This document shows, piece by piece, positions 16,014 through 24,763 of a stretch of 64,000 nucleotides of DNA (position 1 is the stretch's first letter; every line of letters begins with the position of its first letter). The translations under genes were made by a program, and so were the position numbers. Source of the stretch: AG2 sp036493735 (lineage in GTDB: Bacteria; Gemmatimonadota; Gemmatimonadetes; Gemmatimonadales; Gemmatimonadaceae); contig DASXPH010000103.1 of assembly GCA_036493735.1 (NCBI GenBank), positions 1 through 64,000 of the forward strand, in the 5' to 3' direction. A model generated the notes under the pieces. The model was not told the DNA's origin. It was given only the letters and a program-made list of their open reading frames with translations, and did no database searches.

Positions 16014-16105
16014 CGAAGCTGATCAGCTGGTTCGCTCGAAGCTGATCACGCAGTCCGGCGGAAGCTGATCACGCATTTCGCTCGAAGGTGATCACGATCG
16101 TCAGA
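16014..16105. repeat. Four 23-bp direct repeats centred on GCTGATCACG
   Basis: Units begin at 16014, 16037, 16060 and 16083, exactly 23 bp apart, with the core GAAGCTGATCA (last unit GAAGGTGATCACG) and a variable second half. Multiple such repeats are found at the ends of IS21-family elements, where the transposase binds; iterons or a regulator array would look similar. No istA/istB gene remains. Nothing coding is seen in 15791-16013 or 16106-16252. Confidence 0.7.
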
Positions 16106-16252
16106 GGCATGGGCAGTCGGAGAGTCAGTCAGCCACGAGATCGAGTTCGGGATACGATAACTGCGGGTGAGGTGCTCACGTGCTCAATTGCTGTGTGATG
16201 CCGCCGTCAACGACTCGGCTGCGATGCGGCGCAATCGTTGGGAGCGCCTCGA

Positions 16253-16693
16253 TTACGGGTGGTCGTCGCGGGGCCAAAGCCGATCTTCGTGCGATCGCCG
16301 TCCGACGTCGAGCGAATTGGCGCCATCATAGGTCGGCGTTGACGCACCCGAAACGATGTGTGTCAGGTATAAACTGATCGAGCCGAAGGCGAGATGAGAT
16401 TTCATCTGAAGCACCTCGTGGCCTCCATCGGCGCGGAGCCAGACGTCGGCGTGGCCGTGCTGCGAGAAGATGCCGCGCGTGGCGAGTTGAGGCTGCACGA
16501 CGAACGGGTCGAACGTGCCGGTCGGCACCGAGACGCGTTCGCGACGAAGCACGCGGATGACGATCGGGTTGCCGTCGGTTTGGAAATAGCGAGCAAATTC
16601 GTATCGGTCGCCGACGCCGAGCGAGGTCGTGCTACGCGCTACCGCCGATGAAGCCACTGAGCTGCCCGCCGCTGCCGAGTGCAACGGTCGCAT
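16253..16693 (-). pseudogene. DUF3108-like C-terminal fragment
   Basis: A minus-strand frame encodes LGVGDRYEFARYF, RERVSVPTGTFDPFVV, and then DVWLRADGGHEVLQMKSH and FGSISLYLTHI. This order (a core strand with R-E-x-V-PAGTF, then W-x-x-D, then a final L-L) is typical of the last 100 residues of DUF3108 periplasmic proteins, which are usually at least 200 aa. The part before LGVGDRY is low-complexity and overlaps an unrelated fragment, so the 5' half has been lost. Confidence 0.55.
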
Positions 16694-16800
16694 CGGTGCC
16701 GTACGAATCGGTCGTCGCGATGTTGGCGTAGCTCAGCGTCGTTATGCCCTTTCGTGTCGATCGTCCGAATACTCCGCACCGTGTTGAGCGAATGCCGGTG
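16632..16800 (-). pseudogene. Outer-membrane-barrel-like scrap
   Basis: Out of frame with the DUF3108 piece, this minus-strand stretch reads KGITTLSYANIATTDSYG, then TDATVALGSGGQLSGFIGGSA and a TAG. Alternating residues and the DSYGTDATVALG pattern resemble strands of TonB-dependent or related outer-membrane proteins. It has no start and about 55 codons. It is one of several unrelated scraps packed between 16 and 19 kb. Confidence 0.35.
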
Positions 16801-16811
16801 GGCGCGGCATC

Positions 16812-17149
16812 GTGCTCGCGCTACTGGCGGTCGCCTTCGTGAGCGGGTTATCGATCGGTGTCATTGGCGACCGCGTCGCCAGTCGGCTCACCCCGGTTAC
16901 ATCGCGACCCACCGACGAAATCTCGTCGGTGCTGGATGAGCTCTCGTTGACGAAGGATCAGCGAGATAAGGCGGAGACGATTCTCGAGCGCAGGGCTCCT
17001 CGAGCAGAAGGTGTCATGGTCGACGCGCCGCGCATCTACAGGCGATCTCGGATTCAGTGGATCATGAGCTACGCTCGATATTGTCGCCAACGCAACAGTC
17101 CAAGCTCGACACACTGCGACACCGTCCGATATTCTTGCTGAAGCGGTAG
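16812..17149 (+). pseudogene. CpxP/Spy-like periplasmic sensor protein, frameshifted
   Basis: The first frame (from GTG 16812) gives a membrane anchor (LALLAVAFVSGLSIGVIGD) and a helix ELSLTKDQRDKAETILERR. After a frameshift near 17005 the other frame gives HLQAISDSVDHELRSILSP and TQQSKLDTLRHR, ending with TAG at 17147. Together they form a 112-residue protein of the Spy/CpxP (heavy-metal-resistance sensor) helical type, where L-T-x-x-Q motifs recur. The single frame break makes it a pseudogene unless the base is a sequencing error. Confidence 0.6.
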
Positions 17150-17234
17150 CAACCAAACGGAACCACATTCGTCGATACGATACTCCCGCGTGAGCCGCCA
17201 CCGTGAATACGCTAATTCGAAGTGGATGCCAAGG

Positions 17235-17835
17235 ATGAGCCTCTCGAGCGAACGGAAAGCCGGACTGATCCTGGGTTTCATCGCGATGAGCGAGGGATCG
17301 GTGGTGCTGTGGCTGCTGCTCGGAAATGGTTGGCGTTTCGTTGCATATCTGGGCTTCGCGCGCGGCCGCGCGGGGACCGCGTTAGGCTGGCTTGGTGCCG
17401 TGCTCGTGGCGATCGCTTTCGTGCGGATCAGCCTCCGCATGCCCTCGGTTCGAGCCAATCTCTGGCGCCCAAGTGCTCTCAAGCTGCTCGCCGTCGCCGT
17501 CGCGATCGCGGCGGGAGTTCTGGAGGAAGCCGTGTTCCGCAAAACGATCATGGACGCGGCCATGCAGCATGGTCTCAGCGCGCCAACGCAAGTCGCGCTT
17601 TCCGCGCTTGCGTTCGGACTCGCTCACGGCGTCTGGGGACTCTTCAGCCGAAGTCTGCGCGCGGCGATCGGTGCGACCATCGCCACCGCAGTCCTCGGTG
17701 CTGCATTAGCGGTCGTTTACCTCGCTGGGGAGCCTCGCGCCATGCATCGCGGCGCATTTCGCCATCAATCTTGCCATCGAGCCGGGACTCGTCCTCGCCG
17801 CCACGCGCGGGGAGATGAGCGCACGGCCATCGTAG
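17235..17835 (+). pseudogene. CPBP-family intramembrane protease, frameshifted near the 3' end
   Basis: The main frame has several membrane segments and two of the CPBP (CAAX protease-like) motifs: GVLEEAVFRKTI with the Glu-Glu pair and LAFGLAHGVWG with the His. The third motif is out of frame: after LAGE near 17730 the continuation SLAPCIAAHFAINLAIEPG lies one frame over and ends with TAG at 17833. In the undamaged frame the tail is basic nonsense. A start at 17235 (MSLSSERK) or 17226 is most likely. Confidence 0.65.
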
Positions 17836-17993
17836 AGCAATGGATCAGGACAGTAGAGATGAGAGAACTACCGCTCCGAGCTTCGGCTGGTCGCTGAATT
17901 CGTAGCCACGGAGTTCACGCTTATTAGCACCAGGTGCGGCGCACATAGGCGCGCTCTTCGAGTACTGGGGGACACGCCGCGTGTCTGCTGCCC

Positions 17994-18441
17994 ATGTCGT
18001 TGTACCCCACTGTGCGATATCGGATGAACCATCACGTCGAAACGACGACGGCGTTGATGCGAGCCCCGCGTGGCGCCTACATCGCTCGCGTGTACGCCGA
18101 GGTCGGGGAGCGCGGGCCACTCACTGCCGGCGAGCTTTCCGATGCGGGAACGAGGTCCGGCAAGTGGTGGAACTGGAGCAGAGGGAAAGCAGCCGTCGAG
18201 CATCTATACGACGCTGGATTGGTCGCGGTGGCGGGGCGCCGGCGCGTCGAGCGGCTGTACGACTTCACCGAGCGCGTCATACCAAAGGCCGTGCTCGACG
18301 CGCCGGTGCCGTCGCGGGAGGACGCGATGAAGGAGCTGCTCTGCTACGGAGCGAAGGCGTACGGCATCGACACGCTCACGGACATCGTGCGGTACTTCGA
18401 GGTCGACGGCTGGCGCGATCGACTGCCACCGGGTCTGGGCT
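17994..18441 (+). pseudogene. YcaQ-like winged-helix (HTH_42) internal fragment
   Basis: The frame matches the middle of YcaQ/HTH_42 DNA-glycosylase-type proteins: RGPLTAGELSD, then SGKWWNWSRGKAAVEHLYD, RVERLYDFTERVIPKAVL and GIDTLTDIVRYF. These proteins are normally about 400 aa, and both ends are missing here. After LPPGLGW the DNA switches directly into a P-type ATPase gene, so this is a deletion or recombination junction rather than a working gene. Confidence 0.65.
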
Positions 18442-18804
18442 GGCTGCGGCCAAAGGCGCGCCGTGGCGATGCTCGGCGATGGGCTCAACGACGCGCCGGC
18501 GCTCTCCGCCGCTGCGATCGGAGTCGCGATGGGTTCCGGCACGGATGTGACGCGCGAGAGCGCTGATCTCGTGCTCATCGGCAATGATCTTTCCAAGTTC
18601 GTGGATACCGTGGGACTCGCGCGACGGATGCGGGCCATCATCATGCAGAATTTCGCGGGGACGCTCCTGGTGGACGCAGTTGGCATCGGATTCGCGGCCT
18701 TCGGGTTCCTCAACCCATTGCTCGCAGCGTTCATCCACGTCACGTCCGAGCTGACGTTCATCCTCAATTCCACTCGGCTCTTGCCGTCGGCGCTTCGCGA
18801 GTAA
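18442..18804 (+). pseudogene. Heavy-metal P-type ATPase C-terminal fragment
   Basis: From about 18442 the frame reads GQRRAVAMLGDGLNDAPAL, the hinge motif of P1B-type ATPases, then GVAMGSGTDVTRESADLVLI and the last two membrane segments (NFAGTLLVDAVGIGFAAFG, LNPLLAAFIHVTS). It ends at the normal C-terminus. The first five hundred or so residues, with the phosphorylation site DKTGT, are absent. The fragment is joined to the YcaQ-like piece upstream and followed 2 bp later by lgt. Confidence 0.7.
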
Positions 18805-18806
18805 AC

Positions 18807-19641
18807 ATGGTTCTCGTCTTCACGATTCCGTATCCGAAAATCCCGCCGGTCATCGTGCAGCTCGGGCCCATCGCGCTGCGCTGGTATGGCCTGATGTATC
18901 TCGTCGGCTATCTGGTCGGGTTTCAGATCGCGGCGAAGCGCATCGACCGTGGCCACCCGTCTGACGCGACGACAGCTCGATACACTCGTTGGGTATCTCG
19001 TCGTCGGAATGTTGGTGGGTGCGCGATTGATATACGTGATGGTGTACGATTCAGCGGAATATCGCGCACACCCATGGGAGATTTTCGCCATTTGGCGCGG
19101 CGGTCTTTCTTTTCACGGAGCCATTCTCGGGATGACGATGGCGTGCGCGATCGCCGCGCGTCGATTCCATCTGTCCATTCTCGAGATCACCGATACAGTG
19201 GCGCTCTGCGGCACGCCGGGCCTGTTCTTTGGCCGACTCGGTAATTTCATCAACGGCGAGTTGTACGGCCGACCGAGCAATGTACCCTGGGCAATGGTGT
19301 TTCCGGCCGATCCTCTTCAGGTGCCGCGTCACCCGTCGCAGCTCTATGAGGCGCTCACGGAAGGTGTCATTCTCTTTCTGCTCATGTGGACGCTCGATCG
19401 ACGCGCCGCGCCGGCGAAGGGAACCGCACCTGGGCTGCTGACAGGCACCTTCCTGGTCGGCTACGGCGCGCTCCGGTTTCTCCTCGAGTTCACGCGGCAG
19501 CCGGATGCACAGCTCGGCTTCGTGCTCGGCCCGTTCAGTATGGGGCAGCTCCTCTCGACGATGATGCTCATCATAGGTCTCGTCATACTCATCATATGGC
19601 ATCGTCAGTCAGACGAACGACGAGACATTGCTCGCCCCTGA
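18807..19641 (+). CDS. lgt: Prolipoprotein diacylglyceryl transferase, one frameshift
   Basis: Lgt moves a diacylglyceryl group from phosphatidylglycerol to the lipobox Cys of prolipoproteins in the inner membrane. The N-terminal 47 residues (PVIVQLGPIALRWYGLMY) lie in one frame and the rest, from about 18949 (TRRQLDTLVGYLVVG), in another, giving about 277 aa in total. The signature GRLGNFINGELYG and PRHPSQLYEAL are intact. Several lipoproteins in this window need Lgt, so a single frameshift near 18948 could be a sequencing error. If it is real, the cell must have another copy. A short scrap of a second, diverged lgt occurs at 27844. Confidence 0.8.
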
Positions 19642-19698
19642 GGCTGTTCCGCGCCAGATAGCGGTCAACTCCACTGGGTTGACTTCTTCCGACGTCCG

Positions 19699-20688
19699 TT
19701 ACTCCGGCTGCACGCTTGGAAACGTCGCGGTGCCGCCCATCTTCTCGACATCCATCGCGAGCGCCATCGCACGCCAGTCGTCTCGGCTCGTGACTTCAGT
19801 GGTCGAGTCCTGAAAAGATTGCATCGCGCGAAGAATGGTCGCTCGCTTCTGGGCGAACGTCACGACCGGCGATGCGAGAATGTCGGCGACGACGTCGTGC
19901 AGCGCGTGAAGGTTGTCAAAGATGATCGCGGCGTCGGGATAGCGCTGCGCGAAGAGTGGGGACACGCCAGCGGCGAGTGGCATGGTCGTGGGCATATGTG
20001 TCGGAGCAGTGGCGATGAGCTCCCAGAATCGCGCCGTTGCCGCATCGACGTTCCGGCGCTGGCCGTCAGGCATATGCGTCGCCAGCAGCGCATCGTAGAT
20101 CACCAGCTGGTACCAGTGATAGGACCAGAGCAGGCCGTTGAACTTCGGGTGCTCACGGCGGAAGACCAGCGAATACGTCGCTCCCTCCATCAGATTCATG
20201 CTTTTCGGCGCCGTGCTCAAGGCGAGGTCGCGTCGGCTCTGATAGTAGAGGATCAACTGCCTCACGCGCGCGTCCCGCCCGGCGCTATCGAGCTTCTCGT
20301 CGGCGAGCACATCATAGATCTGACGGTGCAGCATGTGCGCCCAGTCGAACACGCCTAACAGCTCGGGAGCAAACCGGCTGTACGTCGGTCCAACGGCCCG
20401 TTCTTCCAACGGCAGGGTCGGTGGATGGACGAGGAGCTTCGTCGTGATGTACGGGAATTCTTTTCCCTCGATCTCGCCCACGGCACTGTCACCGCGGTGC
20501 CGCACGAGGACGTCGTAGAGCTTCGCGTGGCCGTAGTCGAAGGCGTTGAAGAGACGATCCGACTCGCGGAAGCGATTCCGGAAATCCCAGTTCTGTGGCG
20601 TGCTGAGGTACGTCTGATCCGGTACGCGGGTCACCGACGAACACGCGACGGCGAACAGGGCGACGACAATGCTCACGATGAGTCTCAT
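19699..20688 (-). CDS. Lipoprotein of unknown function
   Basis: The start at 20688 gives MRLIVSIVVALFAVACSS, a clear lipoprotein signal (AVAC); the longer frame upstream is Arg-rich shadow sequence. The 329-aa product is mostly helical with many Tyr/His/Trp residues (FDWAHMLHRQIYDVL, FNGLLWSYHWYQLVIYDAL, DNLHALHDVVADILA). I know of similar conserved hypothetical lipoproteins but no function. It lies 20 bp downstream of the beta-barrel gene on the same strand, so both are probably one transcript and both reach the outer membrane. Confidence 0.65.
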   Translation of the reverse strand: MRLIVSIVVALFAVACSSVTRVPDQTYLSTPQNWDFRNRFRESDRLFNAFDYGHAKLYDVLVRHRGDSAVGEIEGKEFPYITTKLLVHPPTLPLEERAVGPTYSRFAPELLGVFDWAHMLHRQIYDVLADEKLDSAGRDARVRQLILYYQSRRDLALSTAPKSMNLMEGATYSLVFRREHPKFNGLLWSYHWYQLVIYDALLATHMPDGQRRNVDAATARFWELIATAPTHMPTTMPLAAGVSPLFAQRYPDAAIIFDNLHALHDVVADILASPVVTFAQKRATILRAMQSFQDSTTEVTSRDDWRAMALAMDVEKMGGTATFPSVQPE

Positions 20689-20708
20689 GCACGAGCGCGT
20701 AGTTGCGC

Positions 20709-21719
20709 TCACGGGTGCCCCATCGCCAATGCGTATGTCGCCCCCGCCGTCACGGCGGTTGACGGGAAAGCGCCTGCGAAGTGCCGCGACACACCGGCAT
20801 CGAACACGAGCTGCGGCGAGAGCTGGCGTCGTACGCCAACCTCCGCCGTCCAGTCCACGAGTGAAGACAGCCCAATCAGATGCTCGGCGAAGACGTCCGC
20901 GCCAACCAGCGTCGATGTGAGCGCGAAGGCATGGTCGAGCCCGACACCACCGAACCACCGATTGCCGATCGTCGGTGGCGTCGTCGAGACGACCGGAAAG
21001 TTAGCCGTTAGGCAGGCGGCGGAGTGAAGCGGCGCGTTTCCAATCGGGTCCCGCGAGAAACGCGCGGCGAGAAGCGACGGCGCGCTGGCCGGGACGCGCG
21101 TGCACGGCACGTCAGGTACTGTCGGCACTGACCCGCAGCCGGGCGACCCCGGAGGCACGAAGCGGCACGCCGGCGAGACGGGCGGCGAGGGCGCAACGCT
21201 GTAGGTGCCGAACGATCCGTTCACCTGGAGGCGAAACAGGGGAAAGGTCTTTGTCATCAATCCCTTTACGCCGAACGAGGTGTGCGTTGGCGCGAGCGAC
21301 CCGACCGGCACGAGCACCTCGCCTGAAAGGGCAAAGGCGGGCATCCCGGAGCTTTCAGTATTGAGGGCGCGCATGAGACCGAAGCCGACACTCGTTAGGC
21401 CCAGCACGGCCGGGGCTGTCTGATCCGCCGGCTGCACGAAGAGGATTGGCGCGCGCAGCTCGATCTCGGTCATCGGTGCGATACCATATGAGAGCAGCGG
21501 ATCCAGCCGCCAGCGTCTGGAGCCATCCAGGAACGACTCGATTCGCATCGGGGTAAGCTGCATGTCGAGCTGCCGCCGCTCGGTGGGAACCGCGTCCTCG
21601 ACGCGGAGCGGCCGGTTGAAGTCGAGATTGTAGTATTCGGTTTGCCCGTGCGCCGGGGCCGAGCCGAGCCCAGTGAGCAGGGCGGCGATTGCGGCCGGCA
21701 AACCACTCGTGATGTTCAT
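20709..21719 (-). CDS. Outer-membrane beta-barrel protein (MetA-pathway-like)
   Basis: I start at the ATG at 21719, giving MNITSGLPAAIAALL and a cleavage site near AHGQ; 336 aa. The rest is beta-strand-like and resembles the Phenol_MetA_deg/transporter-type barrels: RRWRLDPLLSYGIAPMTEIEL, FGLMRALN, FALSGEVLVPVG, and GVRRQLSPQLVFDAGVSRHF towards the C-terminus. A Cys/Pro-rich insertion sits in the middle (residues about 195-240). Such barrels often sit beside a periplasmic lipoprotein, as here. Substrate unknown. Confidence 0.55.
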   Translation of the reverse strand: MNITSGLPAAIAALLTGLGSAPAHGQTEYYNLDFNRPLRVEDAVPTERRQLDMQLTPMRIESFLDGSRRWRLDPLLSYGIAPMTEIELRAPILFVQPADQTAPAVLGLTSVGFGLMRALNTESSGMPAFALSGEVLVPVGSLAPTHTSFGVKGLMTKTFPLFRLQVNGSFGTYSVAPSPPVSPACRFVPPGSPGCGSVPTVPDVPCTRVPASAPSLLAARFSRDPIGNAPLHSAACLTANFPVVSTTPPTIGNRWFGGVGLDHAFALTSTLVGADVFAEHLIGLSSLVDWTAEVGVRRQLSPQLVFDAGVSRHFAGAFPSTAVTAGATYALAMGHP

Positions 21720-21904
21720 GACGCCACTCGTTGGCAGTTTGCGACCACTCATTGGTCCGCCGCGACCATTCGCGGGCGAAGTGTTGCCGTTGCAACAACT
21801 TGCGATACACTCAGTAATGACATCGTGTCTCGACATCGCGTCACAAGCACTTTGCTGAAACGGCCGGGATTGCAAACGGGGCCGGGATCGCCGATGAGTA
21901 GTCG

Positions 21905-23806
21905 ATGAACGCGCCAGACCTCGTCGCCCTCGTCCATTTCGTCGGATTCGCCACTGGCATCGCGCTGTATGGCATGCTCGCGGCGATGATCTGGCGTGGC
22001 GCCCGGCGTGGAACGGCGATCGCTCCCGGTGGCATCCCGCTGCTTGCCGCGGTGCTCGGCTTGATCTGGAATGCGGCGGCGCTCGTCGTGTTTGGCTGGC
22101 ACGACTTCGGCCTCGGCGAGTTGAGCCCGTGGTACACGGCGCTGGCGTACATCGCGCTTGGATTCCTGCCCGCCGTCGTCGTCGATGCCGCGACACGGAC
22201 CCCGCAGCGCGCGCGCACGCCGCGGCCGCTCGCGCTCTTCGCTTATGGACTGAGCGCCGTCGGCGGCGTATTCCAGGCGCTCGCGGTCGTCAGGCAGGAC
22301 AATCTCTGGGCGAACGGACTGCGGTTGCTGACCGTCGGCTACGTGCTCGTCATCATCGTATTCGCGGTCGCCGAGCGGCGGCGCGGCGAGTCGTCGCGCG
22401 CGTTGACCGCTGTTGCACTCGCCGCGTTCGCCGTCAGTGCGTTGCACCTGAGCCGGCACTCGACCGCAACCGATTCGTGGCCGGTGGAGCTCATCGGCCA
22501 CCACGCGTCGCTGCCACTGGTGCTCGTCATTCTGTATCAGGATTATCGATTCGCGCTCGCCGATCTCTTTCTCAAGCGCGCGCTGTCGGTGCTCGCGCTC
22601 GTTGCCGTGGTCGTTGCGGCGTACGTGATGCTCGTCGCACCTATCATTGGCAGCGATCCGGATGCGCTCCGCATCGGCGTGCCTGGCGTGCTGCTCGCGG
22701 TCTGGATCGGAACGGCGCTGCTCTACCCCGCGCTGCGCCGAACGACGGACCGCTTCGTCGACCGCGTCATGCTCCACCGCGTGGATTATCGTGAGGTGCG
22801 ACGAGCGATCGGGCAATCGTTGTCCGGCGCGTCGGCCGCCGGCGAGGCGCTCGACGACGTGTGCCATCAACTGGCGGCGGCCCTCCTTGCCGGCACCGTA
22901 CGCTGGCGCGAATTGTCCACCGCCTCCGCGACCGTCACAGGCACCATCGCGCAAGGCACCGGACCCGACGCCGCACAGGTGACCGTGCCGACGACGGATG
23001 CACCCGGCTACGTGCTCGAGGTCGCATCGTTAGGCGCCGGCCGGCGGCTCATGTCGGACGACATGGCGCTGCTCGAGACGGCGGCGATGATGGTCGGCCG
23101 ACGTATCGACGAGGTGCGGGTAAGCGAGGAGCGCTACGAGCGCGACCTGCGCGAAAACGAGATGCGGCGCCTCGCGACGGAAGCCGAGCTGCGTGCGCTG
23201 AGAGCCCAGCTCAATCCACATTTTCTATTCAACGCGCTGACGACGCTCGGCCATCTCATCACGACGTCGCCGCCGCGCGCGATCGATGCCCTCTATCGGC
23301 TCACCGCCCTCCTCCGTGCCGTGCTGCGCCGCACCAGCGAGTTCGTGACGCTGCGCGAGGAAATGCAGCTCGTCGAGGCGTACCTCGCGATCGAGCAGGC
23401 GCGGTTCGAGGAACGGCTTCGCACCGAATTCGACGTTCCCGACGATCTCGGCGACCTCCTCGTTCCACCACTCATTCTCCAACCCATCGTCGAGAACGCC
23501 GTGAAGCACGGCATCTCGCCACTGAGGCGCGGCGGCGCGATCTCCGTGAAAGCACGTGTGCAGAGCGGTGGGATGCTCGACGACACCGAGTCTCTGCATC
23601 TCGAGGTGCGGGATACCGGCACCGGCTATGACCCGCGGCATACCCGCGTGCGGCCCGGCGTCGGTCTCGAGAACGTGCGCATGCGGCTGCTGCGACACTA
23701 TGGGCCGCGAGGCATCCTGCGCATGGCGAGTGGTGACGACGGCGGCACCGTCGTCGAGCTGTCGCTGCCGGCCAGCCGCCGCCACGTGGTCTCCGGCGTC
23801 TCGTGA
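21905..23806 (+). CDS. LytS-type sensor histidine kinase
   Basis: 633 aa. About eight hydrophobic segments in residues 1-275 form a membrane sensor (7TM-like). A GAF-like linker follows, then the His_kinase domain from about residue 415, with LRAQLNPHFLFNALTTLG holding the phosphorylated His, LQPIVENAVKHG as N box and DTGTGYDP as G1 box. It phosphorylates the LytTR regulator next to it. The GTG of that regulator overlaps this stop (GTGA), so the two are translationally coupled. The signal is unknown. It is divergent from the beta-barrel gene at 21719, so the 185-bp spacer should hold both promoters. Confidence 0.85.
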   Translation: MNAPDLVALVHFVGFATGIALYGMLAAMIWRGARRGTAIAPGGIPLLAAVLGLIWNAAALVVFGWHDFGLGELSPWYTALAYIALGFLPAVVVDAATRTPQRARTPRPLALFAYGLSAVGGVFQALAVVRQDNLWANGLRLLTVGYVLVIIVFAVAERRRGESSRALTAVALAAFAVSALHLSRHSTATDSWPVELIGHHASLPLVLVILYQDYRFALADLFLKRALSVLALVAVVVAAYVMLVAPIIGSDPDALRIGVPGVLLAVWIGTALLYPALRRTTDRFVDRVMLHRVDYREVRRAIGQSLSGASAAGEALDDVCHQLAAALLAGTVRWRELSTASATVTGTIAQGTGPDAAQVTVPTTDAPGYVLEVASLGAGRRLMSDDMALLETAAMMVGRRIDEVRVSEERYERDLRENEMRRLATEAELRALRAQLNPHFLFNALTTLGHLITTSPPRAIDALYRLTALLRAVLRRTSEFVTLREEMQLVEAYLAIEQARFEERLRTEFDVPDDLGDLLVPPLILQPIVENAVKHGISPLRRGGAISVKARVQSGGMLDDTESLHLEVRDTGTGYDPRHTRVRPGVGLENVRMRLLRHYGPRGILRMASGDDGGTVVELSLPASRRHVVSGVS

Positions 23807-24576
23807 AATTGCGCGTCGTCGTTGCCGATGATGAGCGACCGGCGCGTACCTTTCTCGTCTCGCAGCTGTGTGAGTTCGAGGACGTCGCGGTCGTCGGCGA
23901 AGCGGCGACGGGCGCGGAGGCCGTGGCGCTCATCGAGCGCGTTGGCCCCGACCTCGCCCTCCTCGATCTTCAGATGCCGGAGCTCGATGGACTCGCCGTC
24001 GTTGGGCTGCTGCGCCGCGTGCGCATGCCGCTCGTCGCGTTCGTGACGGCGTACGATGAGTACGCGGTCAGAGCGTTCGAGATGAACGCTGTTGACTATC
24101 TGCTCAAACCGGTCGAGCTGCCGCGACTGCGTCAGACGATCAATCGCGCCGTGGAGCGACTCGAGCGCGCGGAGATGCGCGCCGACGATGCCGAACGCAT
24201 CCGCGCCGCGGCGACCGAGATCGCGCGGTCGCCCGGCACGCTCCTGCGGCGCATCCCGGTTCGGAAGCGTGATGACATCATCCTCGTTCCGGTCGAACAG
24301 ATCGTCTCGATCGTGGCCAATGGTGAGCTCCTCGACATCATGACGCGCGGCAGCGAGCGGTTCACGATCACGTATCGGTTGAAGGATCTCGAGGCCCGCC
24401 TCGATCCGGCGGAGTTCGTCCGTCTGTCCCGAGGGACGATCGTCAGCGTCGCCGCCATTCGCCGCGTGACCCCGGTGCCAGGCGGCACCTATCTGCTCAC
24501 CCTCGAGAACGGCCAGGAGCATCAGGTGAGTCGGCAGCGCGCGCGCATACTGCGCGATCAGCTCCTTCGACTCTAG
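23803..24576 (+). CDS. LytTR-family response regulator
   Basis: 257 aa from a GTG that overlaps the kinase stop. The receiver domain (residues 1-120) has VVADDERPAR, the phospho-acceptor Asp in LALLDLQMPELDG and a switch region VTAYDEYAV with KPVEL. A C-terminal LytTR DNA-binding domain follows from about 155 (RIPVRKRDDIILVPVEQI, FVRLSRGTIVSVAAIRRV). LytTR proteins bind pairs of short direct repeats. The next gene, a TonB receptor 187 bp away, is a plausible target, which is inferred only from position. Confidence 0.85.
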   Translation: MKLRVVVADDERPARTFLVSQLCEFEDVAVVGEAATGAEAVALIERVGPDLALLDLQMPELDGLAVVGLLRRVRMPLVAFVTAYDEYAVRAFEMNAVDYLLKPVELPRLRQTINRAVERLERAEMRADDAERIRAAATEIARSPGTLLRRIPVRKRDDIILVPVEQIVSIVANGELLDIMTRGSERFTITYRLKDLEARLDPAEFVRLSRGTIVSVAAIRRVTPVPGGTYLLTLENGQEHQVSRQRARILRDQLLRL

Positions 24577-24763
24577 CCCTCACGAGCAGCAGGCGCAGTT
24601 CATCGGCGCGCTCGCGCCATTCATCGTCGCTCCGCGCCCTTTCATTGAAAAGTCCGGCGCAGCGCTCCGTGCGGCCGTAGCCTCCGATACGTCCAGCACT
24701 CCGACTGCTTCGCCCCGGCCGGACGAGCCGGCCTCCGGCCACGCACATCTGCTCTCAGGATAA

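Noticed and set aside
16014..16105. CRISPR array
   Set aside because: Only four units with 23-bp period and no unique spacers of fixed length between identical repeats; no cas genes in the window.
21749..22954. 401-codon minus-strand open frame
   Set aside because: Antisense to the LytS-type kinase; composition is that of a shadow and there is no domain.
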